From: Sarocladium kiliense
Lineage: Eukaryota > Ascomycota > Sordariomycetes > Hypocreales > Sarocladiaceae
Assembly: GCA_030734395.1 (NCBI GenBank)
Contig: JAUZTG010000041.1
Location: forward strand, 1,240,001-1,304,000
Direction: 5' to 3'
DNA: 64,000 nucleotides
Part shown: positions 53,854 through 64,000 of the stretch, in pieces
Position numbering within the stretch: the stretch's first letter is position 1
How the letters are laid out: each line of letters begins with the position of its first letter
Notes under the pieces: generated by a model
What the model was told of the DNA's origin: nothing
Seen by the model: only the letters and a program-made list of their open reading frames with translations
Database searches by the model: none
Program-made: the position numbers and the translations under genes

Positions 53854-54970
53854 ATGCCCCCAAAGAAGACCGCTACCGCGGTCGCAGACCAAGCGCGCAA
53901 GAGCGACCTCTCAAGCGCACGCTTTGTCCCCATCGACGAAGCGCAGACTCCAGAGCCAACAGCGCCCGAAGCACCAGCGGCGGACGAGTCAGCTGCAGAG
54001 ATACAATCGCAGGATTTGACATCGGATAAGAAGGATATAGGGAAGAAGGAGGAGAAGGAAGCGGTGACGATCGAGGTATGTCAGGAAGCTTGCGGCCCTG
54101 GGGGTCGAGAGAAGGCCTCTGTATACTAACCAGGGATGGCTGTTGATAGGACCTGACGTTACCGAAGTCGATCGTTTCAAGGCTTGCGAAGGGAGTCTTG
54201 CCGCCCAACACGCAGATTCAGGCGAATGCTATTCTCGCAATGAGCAAGAGCGCCACGGTTTTCATCAACTACCTTGCTTCGCAGTGCGTCGTGCACCCTG
54301 TATGACTAGAAGTATCTACGACCTGGGCTGACATAAAGTTTGACAGTGCGAATGAACACACATTCAACGCGAATAAGAAGACGATATCACCGGCAGATGT
54401 GTTCAAAGCCCTTGATGATATTGAATTCGGGTTCCTGAAAGAGCCTCTCGAGGCTGAATTTGCCAGTACGATCTAACCCTCCTTCTCAATCCCTCCACTC
54501 CGAAGGCTAATATCGATTCTCCAGAATTCACGGCACTGCAAACCGAGAAACGCAACGCAAACCGCAAGAAGTCCACCGGTGGGAAGCCAGAAGATGCCGA
54601 CATGGCCGATGTATCAACAGTAAGCGCCAGCGCCGCCGCAACAACTGCAAACCCTGCGTTAGATCACAAGGACGGAGATGACGATGGACAAGCCCGCGCG
54701 ACGAAGAAGCAACGTGTGGGAGAGGCAGCTGGCGCAGGAGCAGCAGCAGGGGGTGCTGCGCTGGCTCTTGGGGGTTCAGAAACAGAGGATGAAATTGATG
54801 CGACGGTGGATGAGGAGCGGGAAGAGGAGGAAGATGACGACGAGGATGAGGTGGAAGAGGAAGAGGATGAAGAGGAGGAGGATAGTGGGGATGAGACGCA
54901 GGATGCGTTGGAGGATAGACCGAGGAGGGAGGATGGGGATGAGGCCCTCGATGGAGATGAAAGTGACTAG
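53854..54970 (+). CDS. DPB4: DNA polymerase epsilon subunit D (Dpb4/POLE3), histone-fold
   Basis: Four exons (53854-54075, 54150-54283, 54347-54465, 54525-54970) give 306 aa. Dpb4 pairs with Dpb3 as a histone-fold dimer in DNA polymerase epsilon and also serves ISW2/CHRAC-type remodelers. The N-terminus (1-74) is disordered. The histone fold runs from DLTLPKSIVSRLAKGVLPPNTQIQANAILAMSKSATVFINYLASHANEHTFNANKKTISPADVFKALDDIEF (about 75-147). After a basic stretch the C-terminus is almost purely acidic (long Asp/Glu runs, about 225-306), consistent with histone or DNA-bound partner contacts. Introns are 74, 63 and 59 nt; all junctions keep the histone-fold helices intact. Confidence 0.93.
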
Positions 54971-56092
54971 GGTGACTTGGATATATCGGCGACGAGAGCA
55001 CTCCTGGGACTACTATATTTGAAATATTCACAGCAGGCATGTCGATCAAACAACCCAGCCCCTTTTCGCCTGTCGTATCAGACGGGGTGCTATCATGGTA
55101 TGGCCGCTTGCATGTTTTATGTACATTGTGGGACAAGGTCAGCATCAAGGAGATCTGGTTACAAAGCCTGTAGCATCCCGGACCACCTGCAGCCCCAAGC
55201 GGCGATGATGGCCATGATGTTCGACCTCCTCAAGGTTGAGTTCCCTCCGTTGTCACTCAGTTTGCGATCTGTATGCACCAGCCCATCGTATTGACAATCT
55301 TATCGAGGACGCGCTTTGGAACGTAGGAAGGCGAGGAAAAGAGAAACGCAGGACTTCAATAATCTCGCAAAGACAAGGAAAAGCTTCAAAAGGTATACAT
55401 CCACCCCATTACCCTAGCCACACAAGAGTAGAATGGCACACACGAGCTCCTTGGCTGTCCACAGCCCTGCTGCTTCTGCGCAAAACGCTGAAAGTGCCCC
55501 AGTTTCCACTCCCCATGTGTTGGTTGGATCACACGAACACACGCTTCAAATATACATGAGCAGGACGACGTTGCCAGGAGAAGGAGATGGGAGTTGCGCT
55601 TCCCCCAAACAGTAAGGAAATTTGAAAGATGAGAAAATCGGAGAAAACATGTGCAAGGATATCCACTAAGAAGACAAAACTAAAAGGGCAGAAGGAACAT
55701 AAAGGATGACGATTGCATGTACGAAAAAAAAGCAGGAAACCCTGACCCAAAGCCCAATATCCAATCCCAGTGTCCGTATATCCGCCCAATATGCCCCATC
55801 GAAAACTGAAAACAAGTAGGAATAGCCGAGGAAACAGATTCTGCGAAAGAAACAAGGTCCTCCCCAAGACAGCGAATCAAGGCTCAAGAGAAGTGGTATA
55901 AGCAGGTACTCAGATGAACTGATAGAGCGAAAGCGCAAAGACGATCGTATTGGGAGCTCGCGTCTGCTGCCCGTTTGCCGTGGGAAGCATGGCGAACATC
56001 GTCCGAAGAGTGCAGTAGATTGGTCGATCAGACGATCCCTAACATCGGATCATGTTCTTCGCACCTTACCCTCGTGTGGAGTCCGGCAACTT
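54971..56092. other. Tail-to-tail intergenic region
   Basis: 1.1 kb between the convergent 3' ends of DPB4 and the RSC7-like gene. A-rich tracts occur near 55720-55730. Frames up to 112 codons show no family resemblance; no gene is called. Confidence 0.45.
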
Positions 56093-58402
56093 CTATTGTG
56101 GTTGCTGGGATGTAGGCCACCATTGTTGTGGGGGCGAGTGATGACCCGACCACGACTGCGTTACAGCGGGACCGCCTTGTTGGCCCTGTGGCATGTAGCC
56201 CCTCGGGGTCTGGTCTGTAGTGTACATGCCGCCTTGGCCTGCGCCATACTGCATACCCGCCATCCCGGGGAACTGCATCCCAGGCTGCATTTGACTTGAC
56301 CCTGGCTGGCGTACGTGAGAAGCTGGAGACTGTGGAGGATGAGGTGGTTGGTTTTGTGCTGTATAGCTGCCATAGTTCTGTTGAGGGTTCTGAGGGTTCT
56401 GTGACCACATCGCTGGGTTCGACTGATAGTTGTAGCTCGGTGCACCACCTTGACTCAAGCTTCCGGACGAGCCTGTGTAGATAGACATTAGCAACGGGGA
56501 TACTACATCATTTGAGGTGTTCAGGCTTACCACGCAATGGAGCCTGGCCAAGTGTGTTTTGCGCATGGATCGACTGCGAATAAGGCGGGTTCGTCATCAT
56601 CAGCTGCGGGCTCTGTGACGAAACGACCGGCGGCTGCGACATTCCAGTAGCCGTTGTGTGTGGTGATCCAGAGGTGCGTGTGGTTGGCACAGCTGAGTCG
56701 GTAGATCCCACGGGTTGGGGAAGCGTGTTGGCGGGCTGTTCATGTGGACGGCGCCACACGCCCTGAAGATAGTCTCCACGCATGTCGCGCTGCTGGTTCA
56801 CAGATCGATTGAAGTCGGCAGCGTGATTCGCCTGCGAATGGATCTCTCCGAGCGGTGCCGGTCTGGTCTGATCTTGGTAGGGTGGCCCGGTTATCTCCTG
56901 GCGTGGTCCGCCTTTGACGATGCTGCCGTAGTCGCGTGGTCGGGCATCAGTGAGCTCTGGTCCAGTGGTTAATCCGGGCATCCTTGCGGCATTTCCTGGA
57001 GTCGCTCCGAGCATACCTGGTTGCACAAGGTGAGGCTGAGGCGGTCCTGGGTATGGCCCGGGATTGTTGTTGTAGACAATCTCAGTGTGGGGTCCAGCCA
57101 TCATGACGTTGTTCTGAGCTTGCTCTGCAGCGGCTTCACGGGCCTTGGCAGCTCCAGGTCTTTTCTCTCCTGCGAGATCAGCTTCGGTGAAGCCTTGTTT
57201 GCGAGCCTTGGTCTCCCAATAGTCGTCTCGAACCCTGCGCCCATTTTCGATGACGCGGCTTCCAAATTGGCGGAACATGGACCGAGCCGTGACAATAGCG
57301 ATCTGCCGTGAGCGGTAGGAGAACGGAAGGATCTCTTGTTGAACGAGATCATCCTTTTCGGGCTGGCTGGCAATGATTTTGTATAGTGACCTGTTCTTGT
57401 TGAATAGCAAGTATGAGTCTCGGTATCCGAGCACCCTTGCGCATTCAGTAGCCAGCATAAACAACTTGTCGCCTCTGTTGGGGACAAGGAACGTCCTGCA
57501 ACGATAAGATCGCCCGCCTAAGAGCTGGCCGTTGGCCATCACTTTCTTCTCACCAAATTCATCTGTCTCACGGGGGATGTATTCGTCACCACTCGGGTTC
57601 AACTGGTCTGTCGTGTGGTCTCTGACGGTTGGCAGCGCCTTGAGCGTGGACTTGGTAGGTGTAGTCTTTGGTGGAGCTGGTGCTGGAACGGGAGTCGCAC
57701 CGACGTAGGCACCCGTGTTTGAGTTCGGTGGCAGTGAAGGATCCTGCGACTGAGGCGTCTGCGGTGGGGGAATAGTTTGCGGCATATTGACGATATGACA
57801 GCCGGGAGCTCGTATGATGCTCCCGGTATGCAGATTCACGATTTTGGGTAGGTCGAATGCGCCCGGAATGTCTAATGAAGGATCAAGTCAGTAAGAGAGC
57901 CGGTTGTGCCTTCCATCACGTTCGTGACAAAAATAGAACAAAGTAACACAGAATCACAGTCCCGGGTCTCGTGTTGCGCTGCGCGTGAAGGTAATGAACG
58001 ACGTTGGTAGTCTCCAACCTACCGTCATCGCCTTGTCGATAGTCGCACTATGTATATGGTCTCGCCTCGTCTCGCACAGTTGCCGCGGCGCTTCCTTTAG
58101 ACTAAAAGAACGAATTAGCGAGAGCTCAAATTTCTATCCTCCCTCACTCACTCCATCGACAGATCAACATCGTGGAAGGGAGCCGGAACGTGGCATAGAT
58201 TTGGTGAACCAAAATGGCAAAGCCGCGGGTATGATTCTCGGCCCATTTTCATCAAAGAACTGAGGGTGTATCATGGTGGTATGCCGGGCTGTGCGGTGAC
58301 GAACGCCTTCCGAAGTGATGCAGCATGTGGCGGGGTGTGCGCGCACAGACACGAGTGTCCCAAAGTGATACAAGGTAAAGTGAAAATCAGAGTAAACTTA
58401 CC
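56093..58402 (-). CDS. Rsc7/Swp82-family chromatin-remodelling subunit (5' end unresolved)
   Basis: Minus strand; exons 56093-56472, 56531-57871 and an upstream exon ending at 58402. Members are accessory subunits of RSC (Rsc7/Npl6) or SWI/SNF (Swp82). The conserved block is YIPRETDEFGEKKVMANGQLLGGRSYRCRTFLVP, NRGDKLFMLATECARVLGYRDSYLLFNKNRSLYKI, LPFSYRSRQIAIVTARSMFRQFGSRVIENGRRVRDDYWE. Residues 5' of it, TYTFEAARINQTQSLNQ-DIPGAFDLPKIVNLHTGSIIRAPGCHIVNMPQT, join in frame across a 530-nt intron (57872-58401). The C-terminus is Gln/Pro/Gly-rich and disordered. No ATG exists in frame in the central exon, and the upstream exon's own start could not be fixed, so the true 5' end lies above 58402. 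At least 570 residues are coded. Confidence 0.85.
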
Positions 58403-59431
58403 TTGGTTAAGGCTTTGCGTCTGATTGATGCGCGCAGCTTCAAAAGTGTATGTGAGGCGCGACCGTGTGTTCGACAGCGACGAGCAACTGGCCGCGGATG
58501 GGTTGATGACAGCGACGTATTGTGAGGTAGATTGCCCAAGCAGTCTAAGAACGCGGCGGCGCTGGTGAAATGGTGGGTGGAACAGGTTCGGCCGGCTTTT
58601 GCGGGGGGCGAGAGGGTGTATAGGGTGTATCCATTCGTTTGGCGTGCAGACGGGATGGATTATAAAGCGGACCCGAAGCGACGGTAGCAGACCGAGACGA
58701 CGCGAGTGCGATAGAGAGACGCGCGACGTGAAGGCGAAAATGATGAAATAAGTCGCGATGGCGAAGACCAGCAAAGGGCCGTAGGTGAGGCCAGCCGGAG
58801 CGCTTTCGCGCAAGAGCCTCTATCGATGACGCAAAATGAAGAATCCAGCGCGCGAGAGAGAGGACTAGTGAATGTTGGGGAGAAGAGAGACCCGGCTCAG
58901 TGATGACGCCGTTGTGGCCTTGACGGCGGTAGAAGGACGTATAACAGTAAAGAAAGAAGCAATGTCACCTACCTGAGTCGGAACAAATGGAGTCGGGAAG
59001 ACGCGTGTGCGACGGTGATCCAAGCCGGGCACCGGCAGGAGACGTCGGACTGGTCGGCGACGATGCGGCCTGGACACGCAGGACCGGGAGGCCGGTGAAG
59101 ATGAGGCGACGTCAACAGAGTTGCTAGAACGCCGCGCTGACGATGGTTGGGTCGTGGGAGGGAGGGGCGGCGCTGAGTTGGCGGCGGCACGATAGCAGCA
59201 AAGGCGCAAGGTGAGAGAGGTGTGCTGCGCGCGATGGTCGTTCCCAGGGCAGACGAGGTTGTGTGAGAGTGTGGAGAAAGGGTAGTAAATTGATGCGATG
59301 CGATGCAGCGCACGGAGGAGGGCACGCAAAAGCAATACCTAGACCAACAACCCACAAGGAAGGACAAGGCGGCAGAGCGGGTGTCGTGCAGCACAAAACG
59401 TAGGGTGTGGGCGTGAGGGTGATGGAGCGCA

Positions 59432-59468
59432 AGAGAGAGAGTGTGTGTGGTTGTGGTTGTGGTTGTGC
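59432..59468. repeat. GA, GT and TGTGGT simple repeats
   Basis: A short GA run passes into GT and then about three and a half TGTGGT units. Likely replication-slippage sequence in the RSC7-like 5' region. Confidence 0.5.
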
Positions 59469-60024
59469 GGGAGCAAGGAATGGAAGGGGTGGGCTATGCT
59501 GTCGTGGAGTAAAGTGCTTGTCGCAAAACTGGCCGTGTGTAATAGGCGGCTCTGTCGCGTCGCAAAAAGGTTCGAGAAACAGGCGCAAGACACCAATAGC
59601 CTGGGGCAGCCAGCCTGCTAGACAGACGCGCGGCGATCAGGGTTGCGTGCGATGGAGCGTGCGTGCGGCCGAGCAGCTTGGCCTGATGGAGAATGAGTGC
59701 TGGTGGTGGCAGCGATGCGATGCAATGTGATGCGCTTGCCCTGGGCCTGTTGTGGATGGGTTCGGTTCAACGGTTCAAGAGTGTGTGGATGGAGGGGTCA
59801 GACTCGCAACATTGATGGGGGAGTGCCAAAGAGGAGTCCAGGTAATTATGGACGGGATGGGGCGAGGTGGGTGGCAGAGACCAGGGATGAGATGAGATGC
59901 GACAACGAAGCGTGGTGAAAGAGCCTGGATGGATAGATGACGGACGGGACGGTGGTGAACCTGGTAGCAGAAGCGAACGATCAGGTGGAGGAGGAGCAGC
60001 AGTAGAAGGATGGCCAGCAGGGCA

Positions 60025-60065
60025 GGGGTTGGGATGGTGGGAGGGGATGGGAGGGCAGGGAAGGG
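60025..60065 (+). other. Extended G-quadruplex motif
   Basis: At least eight runs of three or four G within 41 nt, separated by one to four bases (GGGG, GGG, GGG, GGGG, GGG, GGG, GGG, GGG). It sits upstream of the RSC7-like gene on the strand opposite to its transcript. Confidence 0.55.
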
Positions 60066-60711
60066 AACGACGACCGAACAGATGGGAACGACGAGAAGAA
60101 GGAGGGCGGCAGGACAGCGTTGGTGGAGGTCGGCCGTTTCGTTCCTTGGGACGGCCGGATGATGATGAATGATGGGAACGGAAACCACAACAGCTGGTGC
60201 TATACGGGACCGAAATAAGGCCCAAGTGTGGCGCAGGATGACGAGCCAATGTCGAGTCTGACTGGACCGAAGGTAAGGTAAAGGTCAGGTCAGGTAAGGT
60301 GATGATGGGTTCGAGCTATGCGTGCCTTTGTCTTGCATGGCAGCCTTTGATGTGTGATCACTGCCCGTTATTTCGATTTGTTTTATCTGCTCGCTCGCAG
60401 ATGGCTGACTGACTGGGCTGCCTGTTGGTGGCGGTGGATCAGGGCGTCCTTGGATGAGACGGTATTACTTGATACGATCAATGTCCGTTTCGCCGGGAGG
60501 CATCGAGATCAAGCGCCGCTCCTAGTTTATCCTACAACAGCTCAGCCACTGGTTTTGCTGATGCTAATGGATGATAATGATGATAGTCTGCACAACTCCA
60601 GCCAGTGCTTTGATACTCGACTGTAATCAGAAAGGAAAAGCAAGGAAGGCAGGTGAGTAATACCCCACTGCGCTGCACGTTGCCTGCATTTCGTTGAAGG
60701 TAACAGCCACT

Positions 60712-60739
60712 GCCTGCAGGAGCTCCTTCTCCTGCAGGC
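60712..60739. repeat. Perfect 11-bp inverted repeat, 6-nt loop
   Basis: GCCTGCAGGAG (60712-60722), loop CTCCTT, CTCCTGCAGGC (60729-60739). Each arm contains the palindrome CCTGCAGG. Such a stem is not expected by chance in 64 kb (well below one). Confidence 0.65.
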
Positions 60740-63700
60740 CGGTGCACTGCAGCGGCGCCAAAAATGACGACAGCGGCCGCTGGTTGGCTGGCGGCCACCT
60801 GATGCCCAGCCGCACGCACCCTGCGGAAGTTGCCGTCAGTTCTTTCGGGGGTCACTCTTGCTTGCTCATGCTGCACATGCCTACTCTTACCAGTCTGTCT
60901 GTGTCTGTGCCGCCTTCCCTGTCTTTGTCTTTGTCCTTCCGGCCATTCCCTGCCCTGCCTCAGCCACACGCAATCGGTGCATGATGATACGGGAGCCCTC
61001 TTTCATCCAAACGCCCGTGGTATCTGCGGGTTGGATGTAGTATCTATTCCTATCAGCAGTATCTCAACGAATGTCACATGCCTTTTCTTTCGTTTCACTG
61101 GGTGTCCAATAACGGCATGCATATCTCAACGCCCGTGCGGTAATGGGGACGACTACTGTCCGAAGGCCATGGCTAGTCCATCGACGAGAGCGCACCATCC
61201 TCCACCTTCCATCCAGCTGCCACAGCGCCACCGCGACAAGCGGACCAAGATGCACCGGGGGCGTGCACGCTAACGCAGCTCTGGTCGAGTGTGGGTGGGG
61301 CATCCGGGCTAGTGGCTTTCTTAGCGGCTGACCCACAGAAGCAAGCCCGCTCCTCCTTGTTCCAAGCTACCTGCACCTTCCGCTGCAACCGTCCAAGTCC
61401 TACCGTTTTGCGTCCTGCTTGGTGCCTCAGGTACCTGACCTTTCCTCACCAGGCATTTACTCACCTATCGGTACTTCTGGTGAGGCTCAGATAACCACAA
61501 TTGCGTGAAGATACAGCTTCCTCCATCACAGCAGCGGCCTCCACGGATATTGGGATACGACACATAAAAGACGGCTGCTTGTTATGTCAGATGACTCACA
61601 CGAAACGACACAACACAACACCCCGCCACTTCAAACATCCTCAGTGAGTTCATCATCCCCGGAGCAGCCTGAACCGTGCCGTATGCACCTTAATTGATCC
61701 ACCGTTTCTGGCGTCCAAGCCTGGGCATCACTGACCCTTGTCACAGGCACGGACAGTCCAGTTTACTTTCGGTTGCTGTTCTCGTCTAATTCATCCTGAG
61801 CTGATGCCAGGGCCCAGTATCGCTCAAGAAAAGTGTGGCAAAGTACCGAAACTAGAATTCGGACTTATGTTCTGGCAGGATACTCCCCTTAGCCAGATGC
61901 AAGAGCTGGGTACGTGGGCAGTAGCAGAACGCGTTTCTTCCTCGTGACGAGGTGCCTTGCGGCATGACGCCGAGTGTTGTTCTACAAAGAGCAATAGCAA
62001 TCCTCTGAACCTGAATTTCAATGTCCGCCTCCCCGGTCACTTTGGCCAAGCTCCGTTTTGCCATGACACTACTCAGCTGATGTCTATTCGGCGTCTTTCG
62101 ATCTGGCACAGTCCACCTTACCCGCAGTGATACGTGTATGCATCCACCAAAAGGTATCACTTGTTGCAATCTCGCATAACCGGATAGCCAGCTCCCATGT
62201 TACTTCTCTGAACAAGTGGTCATACCCGAAATCCGATTCAAAAGACGTGGAGAGTCGTATGCTCTTATCGCCGTACTTGGAAACTGTGCTGACGAGCTTA
62301 TGCCATGGCCCCTCACGCATTGTCAGATGACTTCCGCAGCGAGACGGCACCGGAACGCTACAGGTGCAAGCCTGTCACTACAGTGCTACTTATGGGACAC
62401 AGTGAATCAATGGTGCAGGTTGCGACATTCCAACACCCTGGTCTCTTCGGTGAAATGTACACCCCGATCTTCATTCCGGTCGAGCCTCGGCGCGCTTGAG
62501 AGATGACTGAGCTCCTTTGACGCCAGTGATTTGATCATCGCGTCTTCCGAAGTAGGTTTGGCTTGTCGAAAGAGGCGCGATAAAGCTGGGGCCCTTGCAC
62601 ATGGATGAGCCAGCCCCGCCAGTTTACCTTGATCCAGCTCGTGAATCTCTCGGAGTCGCGGTCAGGTCTGTTGCGACGGATGTCTTATTTTCTGCCTCCA
62701 GCTGACCCAGGTCCGACCGCTCCGGGACCCCTCCCGCTGCCACCATTCAAGGAGACGCCGCTGGTGAAGGAGGTCCTGCTCATCGGTTTGGTCCCAAAGT
62801 CGGACTGGTGAGGCACGTTTGCAAAATGGCTGAACAATGGCCCGCGAATCAGCTGCGCTGGTTGCTTTCAGCCAACGCTGGAGCGCCGTCGCTAGAGGCT
62901 TAGCTCATCGACTAGCAGCTTGGATTCTGCTATGACTGGCCACACGATCGCAATTCGACCACCGGTATAGGCAAGTCAGGCAGTACATCAATCGACACGA
63001 ACGAGAGGGGTCGAGGCGACGTTTAAAGTAAGCCAATGGAAGCCGATAGTTACCTGCTTCCAACCAACTCCGTACTGGCAACACGGAGCCTCTTGATTTT
63101 CCGATGAACGCATCAGGCTTGTCTCAGCCTCGAGCATCCGCACACGTTGGATGCAGAGGTGGACCAGGGTGCCTCTGGGGTGTGTGTGCGCCAGCGGGAA
63201 CCGTTCGACCAGGGTGGGCGAACGCACCAGAAGCGTGGCAGCCATGGGAAACCATGCATGTGTGTGTCTGTGTGTGTGAGAGGTGCGGGAACGATCGCGC
63301 GACCCCAGAGCCGTTCAACACCACCACCACCACCACTTTAACTCCCTTTACACTTTCCCATAGGAAGGTCTTGTTAGCTGCAAAATAGTGCCTGCAAGCC
63401 TACGAAGAGAACCGCATTTGAAGCCTTTGGGCCCCGCACACGTTACGATGGTGGCCTTGGCCGATGTAGCGAGGCACTGAGCCGGCGCTGAACCACACCT
63501 GTTGCCAACTGCCCAAGTCTCTCTAGCCCATGGTTCTCTTCCCCGCGTTTTGGTGTCAACCCTTGACGGTACAATGATGTGCGCTTGGGGGGCGCCAATG
63601 CTGGCCAGCCCTCCATTCTGGATGGGCCGAAGGACACCATAGGCCATGCAACAACGCATGCATCCAGGCACACGGGTCTCCACCGCTACACACCATCATA

Positions 63701-63872
63701 CGGCACTTGGGAATTGAACCAAGTTATGCCATCGTCATGTTTTGTTCGTGGCAGTCAACCACCCGCCTGGTACAAGCTCAGATCATCAACAGCCACAGCT
63801 ATTTCAGTGAGGTGCCTATCGTCAAACGATTGGCAATAAAACTGAGCGGCAGCGTGAGATCGGTGCCCGGAT

Positions 63873-63964
63873 TCAGTTTCTCATGAGCACCTCCCACGCA
63901 CTGTCGTACAACTGCGCATAGATGGTATCCCTGTAAATGGCCTTCTGCACAGCTCCAGCTCCAG
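63873..63964 (-). CDS. Possible terminal exon of a gene leaving the window
   Basis: On the minus strand an acceptor TCTGCTAG ends at 63965. It is followed by 92 nt coding GAGAVQKAIYRDTIYAQLYD then SAWEVLMRN and TGA (63873-63875). The residue pattern (helical, aromatic, balanced charges) looks like a genuine protein C-terminus, and an in-frame stop just before the acceptor fits an intron. An ATG also lies shortly upstream in frame, so an independent 34-codon frame is the alternative. Product not recognised. Confidence 0.35.
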
Positions 63965-64000
63965 CTAGCAGACGCATTCAGTTCGACGGTGATGAATTGA

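Larger units (their letters stand above)
58403..63872. other. RSC7-like 5' region and gene-poor stretch
   Basis: The left 1.5 kb must contain the remaining 5' exon(s) and promoter of the RSC7-like gene; it is C/T-rich on the minus strand to about 60200. Beyond that no gene is supported. Notable items are (TGTGGT)n at 59432-59468, a G4 motif at 60025-60065, a perfect 11-bp hairpin at 60712-60739, a 9-bp inverted repeat at 61444-61485, and GT and CAC microsatellites near 63257-63336. Confidence 0.45.

Noticed and set aside
58865..59588. Several 140-160-codon Pro/Ser/His-rich frames (-)
   Set aside because: They follow the C/T-rich strand bias of a leader/promoter; none shows a domain.
63700..63730. 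On the minus strand GGTTCAATTCC resembles a tRNA B box
   Set aside because: The T-arm does not pair in the tRNA register, and no D or anticodon arm is present; it is just a small palindrome.

Overview
This window is a nuclear segment of a filamentous ascomycete (Pezizomycotina). Evidence: genes are split by short introns of about 48-98 nt with GT..AG borders, there is no operon structure, and GC content is moderate. The proteins read as typical filamentous-fungal orthologues (an Hsp30-class small heat-shock protein, an RRM+YTH protein, a Rsc7/Swp82 subunit). A dothideomycete is my best guess, from general resemblance only. I see no transposase, reverse transcriptase, tRNA, rRNA, CRISPR, virus or secondary-metabolite cluster.

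Layout. 0.7-26.7 kb is gene-dense: Zn alcohol dehydrogenase (+), membrane-anchored monothiol glutaredoxin (-), SIL1 (+), SET/MYND protein (+), Rex1-type RNA exonuclease (+), glycine-cleavage T protein (-), V-ATPase subunit H (-), a Cys-rich single-pass surface protein (+), ribosomal protein L9 (-), VPS26 (+), NUP120/160 (-) and RAD51 (-). 27.2-31.7 kb holds a small heat-shock protein (-) and a YTH-domain RNA-binding protein (-). After 6.8 kb without a recognisable gene come the divergent pair proteasome beta6 (-) / STT4 PI 4-kinase (+) at 38.5-45.6 kb. A second gene-poor stretch (45.6-51.3 kb) precedes a single-pass membrane protein (+), DPB4 (+) and a Rsc7/Swp82 chromatin-remodelling subunit (-, 5' end unresolved). 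The last 5 kb are gene-poor up to the terminal exon of a minus-strand gene that leaves the window at the right edge.

Most genes are housekeeping: ER folding/redox, ribosome and RNA processing, vacuole/endosome, nuclear pore, DNA repair and replication, proteasome, phosphoinositides. They are functionally unlinked apart from the glutaredoxin-SIL1 divergent pair (both secretory pathway). Exon boundaries were worked out by hand from splice signals, reading-frame continuity and family conservation.

No certain new system is visible. The observations most worth testing are: a three-copy degenerate 160-bp array upstream of the alcohol dehydrogenase that carries CreA/GATA-like composite sites; a 150-nt stretch at 35.6 kb that can fold into a closed multi-arm structure; a YTH domain whose cage loop is expanded by an acidic insert; a solitary EF-hand-like loop in the glutaredoxin; a perfect hairpin inside an RPL9 intron; and several strong short inverted repeats and G-quadruplex motifs in the gene-poor stretches.
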